Shown here: positions 1 through 8,857 of the stretch, in pieces | Position numbering within the stretch: the stretch's first letter is position 1 | Layout: each line of letters begins with the position of its first letter | Assembly (NCBI GenBank): GCA_036274115.1 | Contig: DASUGI010000100.1 | Span: forward strand, 52,697 to 116,696 | Direction of reading: 5' to 3' | DNA length: 64,000 nt | Origin: JADLHS01 sp036274115 | GTDB taxonomy: Bacteria > Verrucomicrobiota > Verrucomicrobiia > Limisphaerales > JADLHS01 | The notes under the pieces: model-generated | Seen by the model: the letters and a program-made list of their open reading frames with translations, nothing else | Told to the model about the DNA's origin: nothing | The model's database searches: none | Position numbers and translations under genes: made by a program

Positions 1-908
1 TGATTACCGCCGCGGTGACCGAATTTGAGTTTGAACGTCTTGCCTCCAAACGCCTGCCCCAGAATCTGGTGACCCAGGCAGATGCCGAAAATCGGAACGC
101 CGGTCTTGATCAAATCGCTCACTGCCGTCACCGCGTATCCCAGCGCGGAGGGATCGCCGGGACCGTTCGATAGAAAAATGCCTGCGGGCTGGTGCTTCAT
201 TGCTTCCGCAGCGGACGTTGTCGCGGGAACCACGTGCGTCTTGAAACCTTGCTGCCGCAGCCGCCGCAGGATGTTGTATTTCATCCCGAAGTCATAAGCC
301 ACAATGGGAATGTCCGCCGGCGGGAGCGGCTTGCGATGATTGCGTGCGTCCGTCTTGACGTTGCCGCGCACCAAATCAAAGGCAGCGCTGACTTCATCCT
401 TTTCATCCCAGCCGAATGCCTGCTGGTGCGTGACTTCCTTCACGTAGTCGACGCCTTCCAGCCCCGGCCATTCCCTGGCGCGCCGGACGGCTTCTTCCGG
501 TGAAATGTCTTCCGTGGTGATAAAGCCGTTCAACGCACCACGCACCCGCAGCTTCTTGGTCAAGGCACGGGTGTCGATACCCTGAATTCCGGGAATGCCA
601 TTGCGTTCGAGATACTCGGGCAACGAGTAATCCGCGCGCCAGTTGCTTACCAGGGGCGACACTTCACGCACGACGAATCCTGCGACATGCGGCCGCCACG
701 ATTCCACATCCACGGTATTGACCCCGTAGTTGCCAATGAGCGGATAGGTCATCGCCACGATTTGGCCTTTGTAGGATGGGTCCGTGAGAATTTCCTGGTA
801 GCCGGTCATCGAGGTATTGAAACACACCTCGCCGCAGGATGAGGCGCGCGCGCCAAAACCTTTGCCGATGAAAACCGAACCGTCTTCGAGTGCGAGAATT
901 GCTTTCAT
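1..908 (-). CDS. carA: Carbamoyl-phosphate synthase small subunit, C-terminus cut by window edge
   Basis: Glutaminase subunit of carbamoyl-phosphate synthase. It releases ammonia from glutamine and passes it to CarB for arginine and pyrimidine synthesis in the cytoplasm. Reading from an ATG at 908 gives 302 codons with no stop before the window edge; family members are about 370-390 residues. The N-terminal CPSase domain opens MKAILALEDGSVFIGKGFGA. The class I amidotransferase domain shows LSNGPGDP (about residues 247-253) and GICLGHQ with the nucleophile Cys277, then GHRGGN at the edge. The catalytic His-Glu pair would lie outside the window. No carB is visible here. Confidence 0.96.
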   Translation of the reverse strand, partial: MKAILALEDGSVFIGKGFGARASSCGEVCFNTSMTGYQEILTDPSYKGQIVAMTYPLIGNYGVNTVDVESWRPHVAGFVVREVSPLVSNWRADYSLPEYLERNGIPGIQGIDTRALTKKLRVRGALNGFITTEDISPEEAVRRAREWPGLEGVDYVKEVTHQQAFGWDEKDEVSAAFDLVRGNVKTDARNHRKPLPPADIPIVAYDFGMKYNILRRLRQQGFKTHVVPATTSAAEAMKHQPAGIFLSNGPGDPSALGYAVTAVSDLIKTGVPIFGICLGHQILGQAFGGKTFKLKFGHRGGN

Positions 909-969
909 GCCGTCCACAACTGCGCGGGGATGCTAGGTTTCAGCGGCGTAGAATCAAGATTTAACCAAG

Positions 970-996
970 AAAAAGCGCGGTCCGGAGCGACCGCGC
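970..996 (-). terminator. Rho-independent terminator after the thioredoxin gene
   Basis: On the minus strand an 8-bp stem GCGCGGTC/GACCGCGC with a 6-nt loop is followed directly by TTTTTC. It sits about 30 nt after the stop of the thioredoxin gene and before carA, so it probably separates the two minus-strand transcripts. Confidence 0.8.
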
Positions 997-1026
997 GCGT
1001 TTACGAAAACATCATGCTCTGAATCG

Positions 1027-1467
1027 CTATTTCTTCTTCAGCGCTTCGATCTTTGCAATAAACTCTTTTGGCTTCTCACCTGCATAACCTGAATCCCTGC
1101 TTAATTCCTTTCCGTTACTGTCGAGGACAATAATGGTCGGATATCCGTCCACATTAAACTTCGTCTGCAACGCCTCATTGGCCTTCTTCAGCTCTTCGCT
1201 CTGCTTCTTGGAGGTTGGAAAGTCCACCTCCACCAGAATGAGGTTACTTTTCGCATACTCCACAAATTCTGCGGAACTAAGCACGTTCTTATACAGGGCT
1301 TTGCAGGGCGGACACCAGTCCGAACCCGTAAAGTCCATCAGGACCAATTTGTTCTCGGCTTTGGCTTTCTGCGTTGCTTTCGTGAAATCCGTCAACCACT
1401 CTCCTTCCGCGGCAGCCGCTTGATACAAAGCCGCGGATGCCAGCAGTGCGATGAAAAGCTTCTTCAT
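1027..1467 (-). CDS. Secreted thioredoxin-family protein
   Basis: Small (146 aa) thioredoxin-fold protein, probably exported. Residues 1-20 form a signal peptide (MKKLFIALLASAALYQAAAA). The redox site is WCPPC (Cys52, Cys55) after a typical VLMDFTGSD strand, and GYPTIIVLD supplies the cis-proline region (G-Y-P-T). The CPPC pair and the DFTGSDWC context resemble the thioredoxin_7/DUF255-like group often seen in PVC bacteria rather than cytoplasmic TrxA. The likely role is envelope thiol-disulfide exchange; the partner is unknown. It is a single gene with its own terminator at 970-996. Confidence 0.85.
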   Translation of the reverse strand: MKKLFIALLASAALYQAAAAEGEWLTDFTKATQKAKAENKLVLMDFTGSDWCPPCKALYKNVLSSAEFVEYAKSNLILVEVDFPTSKKQSEELKKANEALQTKFNVDGYPTIIVLDSNGKELSRDSGYAGEKPKEFIAKIEALKKK

Positions 1468-1693
1468 AGTTCAATGATTCAATTTTGTTCGACTAAGTTT
1501 CGACGAGGTCGCCGTCCACTTGTTCAATGCAAATAATACTCCTTTTTCGCGGGCGGACTAGCACTGGACAATCAACTACATCGGCTGCCTGCAAATGGGT
1601 CGCCGGGGTGGAGTTCAGTCTCCCGGGCTATTGCGCTTTTTGCTTTTTCCCGCGTCCGCCCTCGTCCATGCTCCCGGGGTTTGAATTGATACG

Positions 1694-2248
1694 ATGAAAC
1701 TCTCGTTGCTTTCCATCGTGCTGGGCCTGGGCCTGGCCGTGCCGCAGGTTTATGGCCTGGCCCGACCGAACGCGTTTGCCGACGCCGCGCGCAAATTCCC
1801 GCGGCACATCCCGACGGGCGTTTTCCTGATGCTCCTGGGCACGATTTGGTTCTTGTGGAACGTGCATCAGGAGCCGATTGCCGACTTCGCTGCCATCAAG
1901 CCTTACATGCTGATTGTCTTTGGCGCGATTGGCCTGGGGGCATGCATTTTTGTGCAGGATTATTTGGCGGTGCGCGGGCTCGCCGTCGTGTTTCTCCTGC
2001 TTGCCAAGCTCATGGTAGATACCGGGCGACCGCATTTGGGGGAAACACCTTGGGTGCTGCTGATTCAATTGTGGGCTTATGTTCTCGTTGTGGCAGGAAT
2101 CTGGTTCACCATCTCACCGTGGCGGCTGCGCGATCTCCTGAATTGGGCGACCGCGAACGAAAAACGCATCAAGGTGGGAAGTGGCATCCGCCTGGCGTTT
2201 GCGCTGCTCGTAATGGTGTTGGGTCTGACCGCCTTTCGAGCAATGTGA
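1694..2248 (+). CDS. Hypothetical multi-span membrane protein
   Basis: 184 residues with about five hydrophobic segments (near residues 3-22, 42-58, 69-88, 92-107, 121-140, plus a C-terminal helix near 165-182). No enzymatic motif was recognised. The stop codon overlaps the GTG start of the next gene (ATGTGA, with GTG at 2245), so it is probably cotranslated with the glycosyltransferase and may act at the membrane in the same envelope-glycan process. That link rests on position only. Confidence 0.7.
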   Translation: MKLSLLSIVLGLGLAVPQVYGLARPNAFADAARKFPRHIPTGVFLMLLGTIWFLWNVHQEPIADFAAIKPYMLIVFGAIGLGACIFVQDYLAVRGLAVVFLLLAKLMVDTGRPHLGETPWVLLIQLWAYVLVVAGIWFTISPWRLRDLLNWATANEKRIKVGSGIRLAFALLVMVLGLTAFRAM

Positions 2249-3252
2249 GTTCACCGCGCGGCAAAATCCTCGTTATTCGCGGCGGCGCGATAGGGGATTT
2301 CATTCTCACCTTGCCGGCGATCGCTGCGCTGCGACAACAGTTCCCCGAAGTGCACCTTGAGGTGCTGGGCTATCCGCACATCGTTCAACTCGCCGAGGCC
2401 GGCGGCCTGGTGAATCGCGTGCAAGCAATCGAAGCGCGAGGCCTGGCGGGATTCTTTGCGCGCAACGGAGAATTGTCCGAGGATTTGTGTGACTACTTTT
2501 CGGATTTCAACATCATCGTTTCCTACCTCTACGACCCGGACGAGATCTTTAAAATGAACATTGCCCGCTGCAGCCCGGCGCAATTCATCGTGGGACCGCA
2601 CCGACCGGACGAGGCCGCTGATGTCCACGCGACGGAAGCTTTTTTGAAGCCGCTGGAACGCCTGGCCATTTTCGGGGCCGACCAGGTTCCGCACCTCAGT
2701 CTGGTTGTAGACGAATCGATTGCGCGTCACGCGCCAACGATTGCCCTTCATCCGGGCAGTGGCAGCGAGCGGAAGAACTGGTCGGAAACGAACTGGACCC
2801 GGCTCTTCCGGGAGTTAATCGACCAATCCACTTTCAATTTGCTATTGGTGGGAGGTGAGGCCGAAGGTGATCGACTCGCGAACTATGCCAGGGTTCTTCC
2901 GGCAGAACGCGTCCGGGTTGCACGCAGTCTTCCCCTGAAAGAACTCGCGCGGCAGCTCAAGGACTGCGCCGGCTTTATTGGACACGATTCCGGCATCACG
3001 CATCTCGCGGCGGCAGTCGGATTGCCAACGCTGGCTTTGTGGGCGGAGACAAACATGGACATCTGGCGCCCGTTGGGAAACAACGTGGTGCTGCTGCAAG
3101 GCGAAACGGGCATTGAGTCACTGCCAATCAGCCGCGTCCTGGAGCAGGTGCTTAATTTGCGGAACGGAAAACGATTCGAGCCGGATCGTTCCCGTCCGTT
3201 TCGGTGGCGGGCTTCAGAGCCTCCGGCGGAATTTGAAACCAGTGACCAATGA
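2245..3252 (+). CDS. Glycosyltransferase family 9 (heptosyltransferase-like)
   Basis: 335-residue ADP-heptose:LPS heptosyltransferase-like enzyme of the GT-B fold. The N-terminal domain begins KILVIRGGAIGDFILTLPAI, the standard GT9 opening with the G-A-I-G-D-F loop. The C-terminal nucleotide-sugar domain shows HPGSGSERKNW (about residues 170-180) and GHDSGITHLAAAVGLPTLAL with W-R-P after it. GTG at 2245 was chosen because GT9 homology starts a few residues later and it overlaps the preceding stop; the frame stays open further upstream but would run through the previous gene. It probably adds a sugar to a lipid-linked or LPS-type glycan. The donor cannot be told from sequence. Confidence 0.88.
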   Translation: MSSPRGKILVIRGGAIGDFILTLPAIAALRQQFPEVHLEVLGYPHIVQLAEAGGLVNRVQAIEARGLAGFFARNGELSEDLCDYFSDFNIIVSYLYDPDEIFKMNIARCSPAQFIVGPHRPDEAADVHATEAFLKPLERLAIFGADQVPHLSLVVDESIARHAPTIALHPGSGSERKNWSETNWTRLFRELIDQSTFNLLLVGGEAEGDRLANYARVLPAERVRVARSLPLKELARQLKDCAGFIGHDSGITHLAAAVGLPTLALWAETNMDIWRPLGNNVVLLQGETGIESLPISRVLEQVLNLRNGKRFEPDRSRPFRWRASEPPAEFETSDQ

Positions 3253-3267
3253 TTGCGTAATCAGGAT

Positions 3268-5985
3268 TCACAGGGCACTGACACGGTAGAACCGGTTGCT
3301 CACGCCGACAGGAAACGGGTCGGAGCAGACGATGGTGCGATTTGAGTTCACCGGCGCAATGTTGGTGAGTTCCAGCCAGGTCCCCAAGCCAGGGTGGTCT
3401 CGATACTGCAAGGTGAATGCGCGGTTGGATCCGGCAGTGAACTGAATAATGGCGGTGTTGGTTTGGGTGTTGATTCTCACGCGCAGGACACTCGCCGAAT
3501 CCCGTGGGTCAGTGCCGCTGAGAAACTCGTGCCGGTTTGTGGCGCCGTCGGAATCCGGGTCGGCATCGGGCCCGCTGATGTTCAAGTCGGCAAGTTCGCT
3601 GGCGGTGAAATGCTTGAAGCGCCACGCATCAAAAGGCAGGTCCAGAATGTGAACGGTGGCTTTGCTTAATGGGCCAACTCCGTAGTTTGTTCCGGCTTGC
3701 AATGAAACGATCAGAGTTTTGTCTCCTTCGGCGTTTGCATCTGAAGGTGCGGTGATCACCAGATTCGTTGAAGCGACTCCGGCCGGCAGCGCCAGGCTGC
3801 CGGGAAGCGTGGCGAAATCGACTCCGTTGCTGGCATTACCGGAAAGTTGATAAAAGATTGTGAGCGCAGTGTTCGTGTCATTGATCGACCGGGCGAAAAG
3901 CAATCGCGCCGTTTTGCCGGTCTCGCTGGCAATCGGGTCGCTGGCGATGAGTTGAACCACCGGCAGGTTGCTGGCGGTTGCGGAAACCCAGCGTGCTGCA
4001 TCGGCAATGACGAAGCCGGTCGTTCCCGAGTTGCGAATGCGTAGAGCGCTGTTGGTCCCTGCGTTGAAGTTGGTGGTCAGGAGATGAACCCAAGTGCCGT
4101 TGTCCAGCATTTGGTTTGCGAGGACGGTGTTGGTGCCGGCAGGATGGATGATGTCCACGGGAACGTTGGTGGCGCGGTTTGGATTGGTGGTCCAGCGCAG
4201 GTAAACGTGATAGGTGTCGTTGGTCGGCAGGTTGGGTTGGAACGTTGCCGATTTGTTGCCTTTGTCCTCATTGCCATCGTGCTGATAGTTTGCGCCCCAA
4301 TATCCGGTCACGGAAGTGCTGTTGCTCCAAACGCCGGTGTAGGTGACCGCGCTGTTCGAATTATCCACGATCACTCCCGCGGTGTCGCCGCTGGAGCCCC
4401 AGGTGAGCACCTGCCCATCGGCGGCAAGTTGCAGGGCCAGCTTGGCGTAATTGACCTGTTGGACTGGCAGTTGGTCATCGATTGCAAAGGACGCCGCGGT
4501 AGCCGCTGACTGGCTCGCCATCATGAAGACGGGTTCCATGCGGGTGGAACCGAAAGCAATGTGAGTGGCGCTGATGGCAAAGGTGACAAACAGATTCTCG
4601 CACTCGCCCACGCGCGGCACGATGGAGCGATACGAGATGGGATAAGGCTGAGCCGGGCTGACCTGCACATCGCCCTCGTTGCGCGCGAATCCGTTTTTGA
4701 CGATCCGCTGGCAATTGTGTGAGTCCATGTTGTAGGAGCCGAGGCAGACTGAATCCGGAGCGACGCGAGTGTTCTGGCAATCGCCTTGAGTCATCACGTA
4801 ATCGCTCACCATGCGGCGGGCTTCGCGCACGTAAATCTGCGGAGAGTAACCACCGGTTTCCTGCCATTCGTCCTTGCACGGTCCCCAACTCAGCACTTGC
4901 GCCCGCAGGTTGGCCGGAGAACGCGGGCTGGTGGCGAGATACTGGATCAATCCCTGAATGTACTCGCGATGCTCGATATCCATTTGCTCGCGGGCCGCAT
5001 AGGTGTTCGTCGGGTAGGTCCAGTTCATGCCAATGTAATCGGTGGAAAACGCGCCGTTGTTGTTCATGTCGGTTTTGCCATTGGGCATGGCCGAAACACT
5101 GAAGAAATTGTTGATGGTGAGCGTGTCCCCGTTGGCGACGCGGGCATCGAGCAGGCGTCCCAGCAATTCATAGCGGGCCGGGTCGTAGTTCGGCGGCACG
5201 ACGTGCGGCAGACGGTTGGTGGCATTTTGTGTGAAACACAGCCGATAATTGTAGGCCTGGATGCGATGGTCGCCATCGCCGGGCGTGCCACCGTCGCCGG
5301 GTTGAACAAACGGCAACAAGCCGCTCGCCGGATTTCCGGGAATGACATACGGATCTACGTTGACGGTGAATTGGTGTGCCGGCGTATTGGCGCGAATGCC
5401 GTTGAGCGTCTCGCCATACACGTTTGTGCCTTCCCGTCCAAAGGTGAAACTAACCCCGGCCATGGCCATCAAGTCGCCTTCGTAGGTGGCATCAATGAAC
5501 ATCTTCGCGCGATAGATTGTTCCGTCCTCCATGGTGATTTGCGTGATGCGCTGGCCGGTTTTGGCGACGGAGGCCAGACGTTGATTGAAACGTGGCGTCA
5601 CACCAACCTCGGCCAGCCAGGCTTCGAAAACTTCACGGGCGACGTGCGGCTCAAAATTGAAGCGTTCGGTCTGGTTATAACGTTGTCCGATCCGGCGGTA
5701 AAATTCCCGCGACACGCCGCCGATGGTCGCCTGATTGCCAACATCTGTTGCCCCGAGGCCGCCGGAGGTCAATCCACCCAGATGCGTGCTGAACACGGCC
5801 AGTGAAGCCGTTTTACCCATGCGTTTCGCCTGGACTACCGCAGCCACGCCGCCAGAAGTTCCGCCATAAACACAGATGTCACTTTCCACAACTGTGGCCG
5901 CGCTGCTGACACCGTCGGAAAGGAGGACGACGCAGGACAAGGCCAACAATTCAAAGAGGCGGAGTTTGTGACGCATAAAACTCAT
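3268..5985 (-). CDS. Secreted multidomain FAD-dependent oxidoreductase with Golvesin-like, Calx-beta and TSP3-like regions
   Basis: About 905 residues. A signal peptide precedes an FAD_oxidored domain opening SDICVYGGTSGGVAAVVQAKRMGK, a Rossmann dinucleotide fold. The HLGGLTSGGLGATDVGN block and the late IAFGSTRMEPVFMMASQSAATAA block are shared with the upstream paralogue. Then come a Golvesin/Xly-like beta domain (near 540-680), a Calx-beta-like domain (LPVVQLIASDP onward), a DPDSDGATN...GTDPRD calcium-binding TSP3-like motif, and a C-terminal module ending NRFYRVSAL. The start at 5985 makes an ATGA overlap with the upstream gene; ATG at 5976 is an alternative. The substrate is unknown; the context suggests oxidation of a sugar or polysaccharide outside the cytoplasm. 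Confidence 0.83.
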   Translation of the reverse strand: MSFMRHKLRLFELLALSCVVLLSDGVSSAATVVESDICVYGGTSGGVAAVVQAKRMGKTASLAVFSTHLGGLTSGGLGATDVGNQATIGGVSREFYRRIGQRYNQTERFNFEPHVAREVFEAWLAEVGVTPRFNQRLASVAKTGQRITQITMEDGTIYRAKMFIDATYEGDLMAMAGVSFTFGREGTNVYGETLNGIRANTPAHQFTVNVDPYVIPGNPASGLLPFVQPGDGGTPGDGDHRIQAYNYRLCFTQNATNRLPHVVPPNYDPARYELLGRLLDARVANGDTLTINNFFSVSAMPNGKTDMNNNGAFSTDYIGMNWTYPTNTYAAREQMDIEHREYIQGLIQYLATSPRSPANLRAQVLSWGPCKDEWQETGGYSPQIYVREARRMVSDYVMTQGDCQNTRVAPDSVCLGSYNMDSHNCQRIVKNGFARNEGDVQVSPAQPYPISYRSIVPRVGECENLFVTFAISATHIAFGSTRMEPVFMMASQSAATAASFAIDDQLPVQQVNYAKLALQLAADGQVLTWGSSGDTAGVIVDNSNSAVTYTGVWSNSTSVTGYWGANYQHDGNEDKGNKSATFQPNLPTNDTYHVYLRWTTNPNRATNVPVDIIHPAGTNTVLANQMLDNGTWVHLLTTNFNAGTNSALRIRNSGTTGFVIADAARWVSATASNLPVVQLIASDPIASETGKTARLLFARSINDTNTALTIFYQLSGNASNGVDFATLPGSLALPAGVASTNLVITAPSDANAEGDKTLIVSLQAGTNYGVGPLSKATVHILDLPFDAWRFKHFTASELADLNISGPDADPDSDGATNRHEFLSGTDPRDSASVLRVRINTQTNTAIIQFTAGSNRAFTLQYRDHPGLGTWLELTNIAPVNSNRTIVCSDPFPVGVSNRFYRVSAL

Positions 5986-8087
5986 TTGGGCAGCCATTGA
6001 ATGGCGTCGATGACGACATGGCCATCAGCGTTTTGATTGGAGACTTCCACGACCGCAGGTTTCTCCGTGTCGAAAGCAAACGTCCCCAGCGAGGCGAAAA
6101 TGTTGTCAATTGGCGGGCGCAATTTTTCGTTCAACAGAATGACTTTCTCTCCGCGCTCATGATGAATAGTGATTGCGACGTTGGAGGCCCGGTTGTCATT
6201 GGGAGAGTACGCAAGTCGGACCTCGTAACGGCCCGCGCGCGGCAGGCGGGTTTCAAATCGAGCGATTGACTTGCCCTTGGCGGTATTTCCGTCATGCCGA
6301 TAGCTCGCGCCGACCCAGGGTTGGAGGGCGGTGCTTTCGACCCAGTTGCCGATGAGCCTGGCTTCCGCGTCATCCACGACGATGCCGTCGAGCTTGCGTG
6401 GATCGAGAATTGTCACTTCCGGCGGGGCGGGGTGCGTGGATTCGAGCACCTGTCCATCCTGCAACAGACGTTCGCGCAGCTTTGAGTAGGGTACGTCCTG
6501 AACAGCAACGCGAGCATCAATGGCCATCGCCGCGGCGGTTGCGGCGGATTGACCCAGGATCATGAAGACCGGCTCCATGCGAATGGAGCCAAACGCAATG
6601 TGCGAGCTGGAAACGCACACTGGAACCAGCAGATTGTCCACCTGACCCCGCTTGGGCAGGAGCGCGCCGTAGGCGATTTGATAGGGGCCGCGAGTTGAGA
6701 CCCCAATGTCCCCTTCGTTCTGGACATAACCTTCCGGAGTGATGTAGCGCTGGATGTTGTGGGAATCGATGGTGTAACTGCCCATGCCGACCGGTTCCGG
6801 GGTGGGACGTTTTTTGAGGAGTTCGTTTTCGGTCATCACGTACTGGCCAATCATCCGACGCGCTTCACGAATATAGAGTTGATGCGGCCAGTTCCCGTTG
6901 TCGCGAAACTCATCCCGGGCCAGTCCCCATTTCTGCATTTTCTCCCGAACCTCGGACGGGACGCGCGGGTCATTGGCGATGAAATAAAGCCAGCCTTTCT
7001 GGTACTGCTCGTGTTCCTTGATGATCTCGCGGCGTCGTTCGTAGGAAGCTTCCGGGTAATCGTAGTTGTAACCGATGTTGTCGAAGCTCATCGGGCCGTG
7101 ATTGTTGACGTCGGTCTTGCGATTCGGAACGGGATCAAACTTGGCAAAAGTTTCGCGCCAGCCGGCTTGGAAGATGCGCAGTAATAACTCGTATTGCGCG
7201 GGATCGTAGCCGTCGGGTTTGGGAAAGGGCACGCGATTCTCAGGATGGTCGGTCAAACAGAGGCGGAAACAATACGCCTGAACCTTCCGATCACCCTGGC
7301 CATATTCGCCCGGATGATTGGTGCTGATTCGCGGCAGCACGCCGCTGCTCGGGTCGCCCGGAACGACGTACGGGCTGATCTTCTGTTTTACCGCGCCGAA
7401 GTGATGGCGATGATGCAAAACACCCGTCTGCACTCCGTTCCATTGCTCGCCATAGACACTGTTCGCTTCGCGACCGACGTGGTAATCCACTTCTGCTGCC
7501 GCCATCAAGTCGCCTTCGTAGGTCGCGTCCAAATACATTTTCGCGCGATACGTTTTACCGCTCAGCGTTGAGATGGAAACGATGCGCTGATTTTCCTTCT
7601 TCACGCCACTCGTACGGTCGAGCCATTCGTTTCGATAAACCGGAATCTTGTATTCGCGAATCCAATCCTCGAAGACGCGCTCGGCGACATGTGGTTCGAA
7701 GATCCACATCGTGCGGAGGTCCTTGTGGATGGCAGGTGTTCCCTGGCCTTGATTGCCGTAGTCCTCGCGCTGCTCCCATTTCCACGCCTCGGGTTGATCG
7801 TATTGTTTCCACACGCGATGATAGAACTCCCGGGCCAGCCCGCCGATGACCGCCTTGTTGCCGGTGTCAGTAAATCCCAGTCCGCCACTCGACAGGCCAC
7901 CCAGATGCTGCTCCGGACAGACGATCACCACGGACTTGCCCATCCGCGCCGCCTGAACGGCGGCAACGACGCCGCCCGACGTGCCGCCGTAGATGCAAAT
8001 ATCGCTTTCGGCTGTCGGCGCACCGGAGAGCGAGTTCGCCGCCAGGCATAGAAACAGCGAGAGGCAGCGGATCGATTTGAGAGTCAT
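5982..8087 (-). CDS. Secreted FAD-dependent oxidoreductase with C-terminal Golvesin-like domain
   Basis: About 701 residues. A signal peptide (MTLKSIRCLSLFLCLAANS) precedes SDICIYGGTSGGVVAAVQAARMG, the FAD-binding Rossmann motif, and the same HLGGLSSGGLGFTDTGNKAVIGG signature as its downstream paralogue. The C-terminal ~130 residues (VVDDAEARLIGNW ... VVIDAIQWLPK) resemble the Golvesin C-terminal/Xly beta-sandwich. ATG 8087 was chosen because it places the signal peptide at the N-terminus; ATG 8105 is possible. It lacks the Calx-beta and FYRV tail of the neighbour, so the pair looks like a duplication with later domain gain. A palindromic site (8126-8141) lies 39 nt upstream of the start. Confidence 0.83.
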   Translation of the reverse strand: MTLKSIRCLSLFLCLAANSLSGAPTAESDICIYGGTSGGVVAAVQAARMGKSVVIVCPEQHLGGLSSGGLGFTDTGNKAVIGGLAREFYHRVWKQYDQPEAWKWEQREDYGNQGQGTPAIHKDLRTMWIFEPHVAERVFEDWIREYKIPVYRNEWLDRTSGVKKENQRIVSISTLSGKTYRAKMYLDATYEGDLMAAAEVDYHVGREANSVYGEQWNGVQTGVLHHRHHFGAVKQKISPYVVPGDPSSGVLPRISTNHPGEYGQGDRKVQAYCFRLCLTDHPENRVPFPKPDGYDPAQYELLLRIFQAGWRETFAKFDPVPNRKTDVNNHGPMSFDNIGYNYDYPEASYERRREIIKEHEQYQKGWLYFIANDPRVPSEVREKMQKWGLARDEFRDNGNWPHQLYIREARRMIGQYVMTENELLKKRPTPEPVGMGSYTIDSHNIQRYITPEGYVQNEGDIGVSTRGPYQIAYGALLPKRGQVDNLLVPVCVSSSHIAFGSIRMEPVFMILGQSAATAAAMAIDARVAVQDVPYSKLRERLLQDGQVLESTHPAPPEVTILDPRKLDGIVVDDAEARLIGNWVESTALQPWVGASYRHDGNTAKGKSIARFETRLPRAGRYEVRLAYSPNDNRASNVAITIHHERGEKVILLNEKLRPPIDNIFASLGTFAFDTEKPAVVEVSNQNADGHVVIDAIQWLPK

Positions 8088-8125
8088 GTTTGAGAATTCT
8101 GTCATGTTCCCGGCTTGGGGCGGTA

Positions 8126-8141
8126 TTACACGAAGGTGTAA
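8126..8141. promoter_or_regulatory. Palindrome TTACAC-N4-GTGTAA, candidate response-regulator operator
   Basis: TTACACGAAGGTGTAA has perfect 6-bp arms. It lies 39 nt upstream of the FAD-oxidoreductase start and about 270 nt from the end-on NarL-type regulator gene. A near-identical site occurs at 16513-16528 upstream of the Ig-like surface protein. Confidence 0.5.
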
Positions 8142-8172
8142 CGATGCAAGGGTCTGTAGCGGGATGTGAACC

Positions 8173-8853
8173 TTACCTTCCGAGAAATTTCACCACGGCT
8201 TCGGTGCGCGAGCTGACCTGAAGTTTCTCGTAGATGTTGTGACAGTGTTTTCGAACCGTCTCGATGTTCACACCGAGCAGGTCGGCGATTTCCTTGTAGG
8301 GCAGCCCTTTGGACAACAACTCCAGCACTTCACGTTCACGGGTGGAGAGTGGTTGTTCGGTGCCGGCGCGGGAGGGTTGGTGGTGAAAATACTGCACGAT
8401 TTTTCGCGCGATCAGACTGTTCAAAGGTGATCCGCCCCGGGCCGCATCGCGAACGGCCTCGAGCACCTGGTTGCCCGAACCCGTCCGCCCCTTGAGCAGG
8501 TAGCCGACCGCACCAGCCAGGAGAGACTTAAAAATCACATCGGCATCCTCGTAAACTGTCAACATCACGTACTGCGTGTTGGGAAGCTGGCCTTTGAGGA
8601 CCCGGACGCAATCAATGCCACTCATGCGAGGCAGGTTGATGTCCATGAGCACGACGTCCGGTTGATGGCGGGGAATTTCCTCCAGCGCCGCCTCGGCAGA
8701 GCGATGGCTGCTGACGCAGGTGAACCCCGGCGCGCGCGACAATTGATGCACGAGTTGCTCGCGCACCACATGGTCGTCCTCGACCACGCACACCCGTATG
8801 TTGCGACTGGTGGCTTCTGGATTCGTTTCAGGTTTGGCGCTGGCCATCTTCAT
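8173..8853 (-). CDS. NarL/FixJ-family response regulator
   Basis: 226 residues. The N-terminal receiver contains VVEDDHVV (acidic pocket), the phospho-acceptor Asp in PDVVLMDINLP, and a threonine/lysine end (LTVYEDAD ... LLKGRTG). The C-terminal LuxR-type HTH reads LSTREREVLELLSKGLPYKEIADLLGV then IETVRKHCHNIYEKL. ATG 8853 follows the kinase stop (8858-8860) by 4 nt; an upstream ATG at 8889 would overlap the kinase. Together with the propeller kinase it forms a complete two-component system. NarL-type regulators often bind inverted heptamers 2 bp apart, the geometry of the palindrome at 16513. Confidence 0.93.
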   Translation of the reverse strand: MKMASAKPETNPEATSRNIRVCVVEDDHVVREQLVHQLSRAPGFTCVSSHRSAEAALEEIPRHQPDVVLMDINLPRMSGIDCVRVLKGQLPNTQYVMLTVYEDADVIFKSLLAGAVGYLLKGRTGSGNQVLEAVRDAARGGSPLNSLIARKIVQYFHHQPSRAGTEQPLSTREREVLELLSKGLPYKEIADLLGVNIETVRKHCHNIYEKLQVSSRTEAVVKFLGR

Positions 8854-8857
8854 AAAC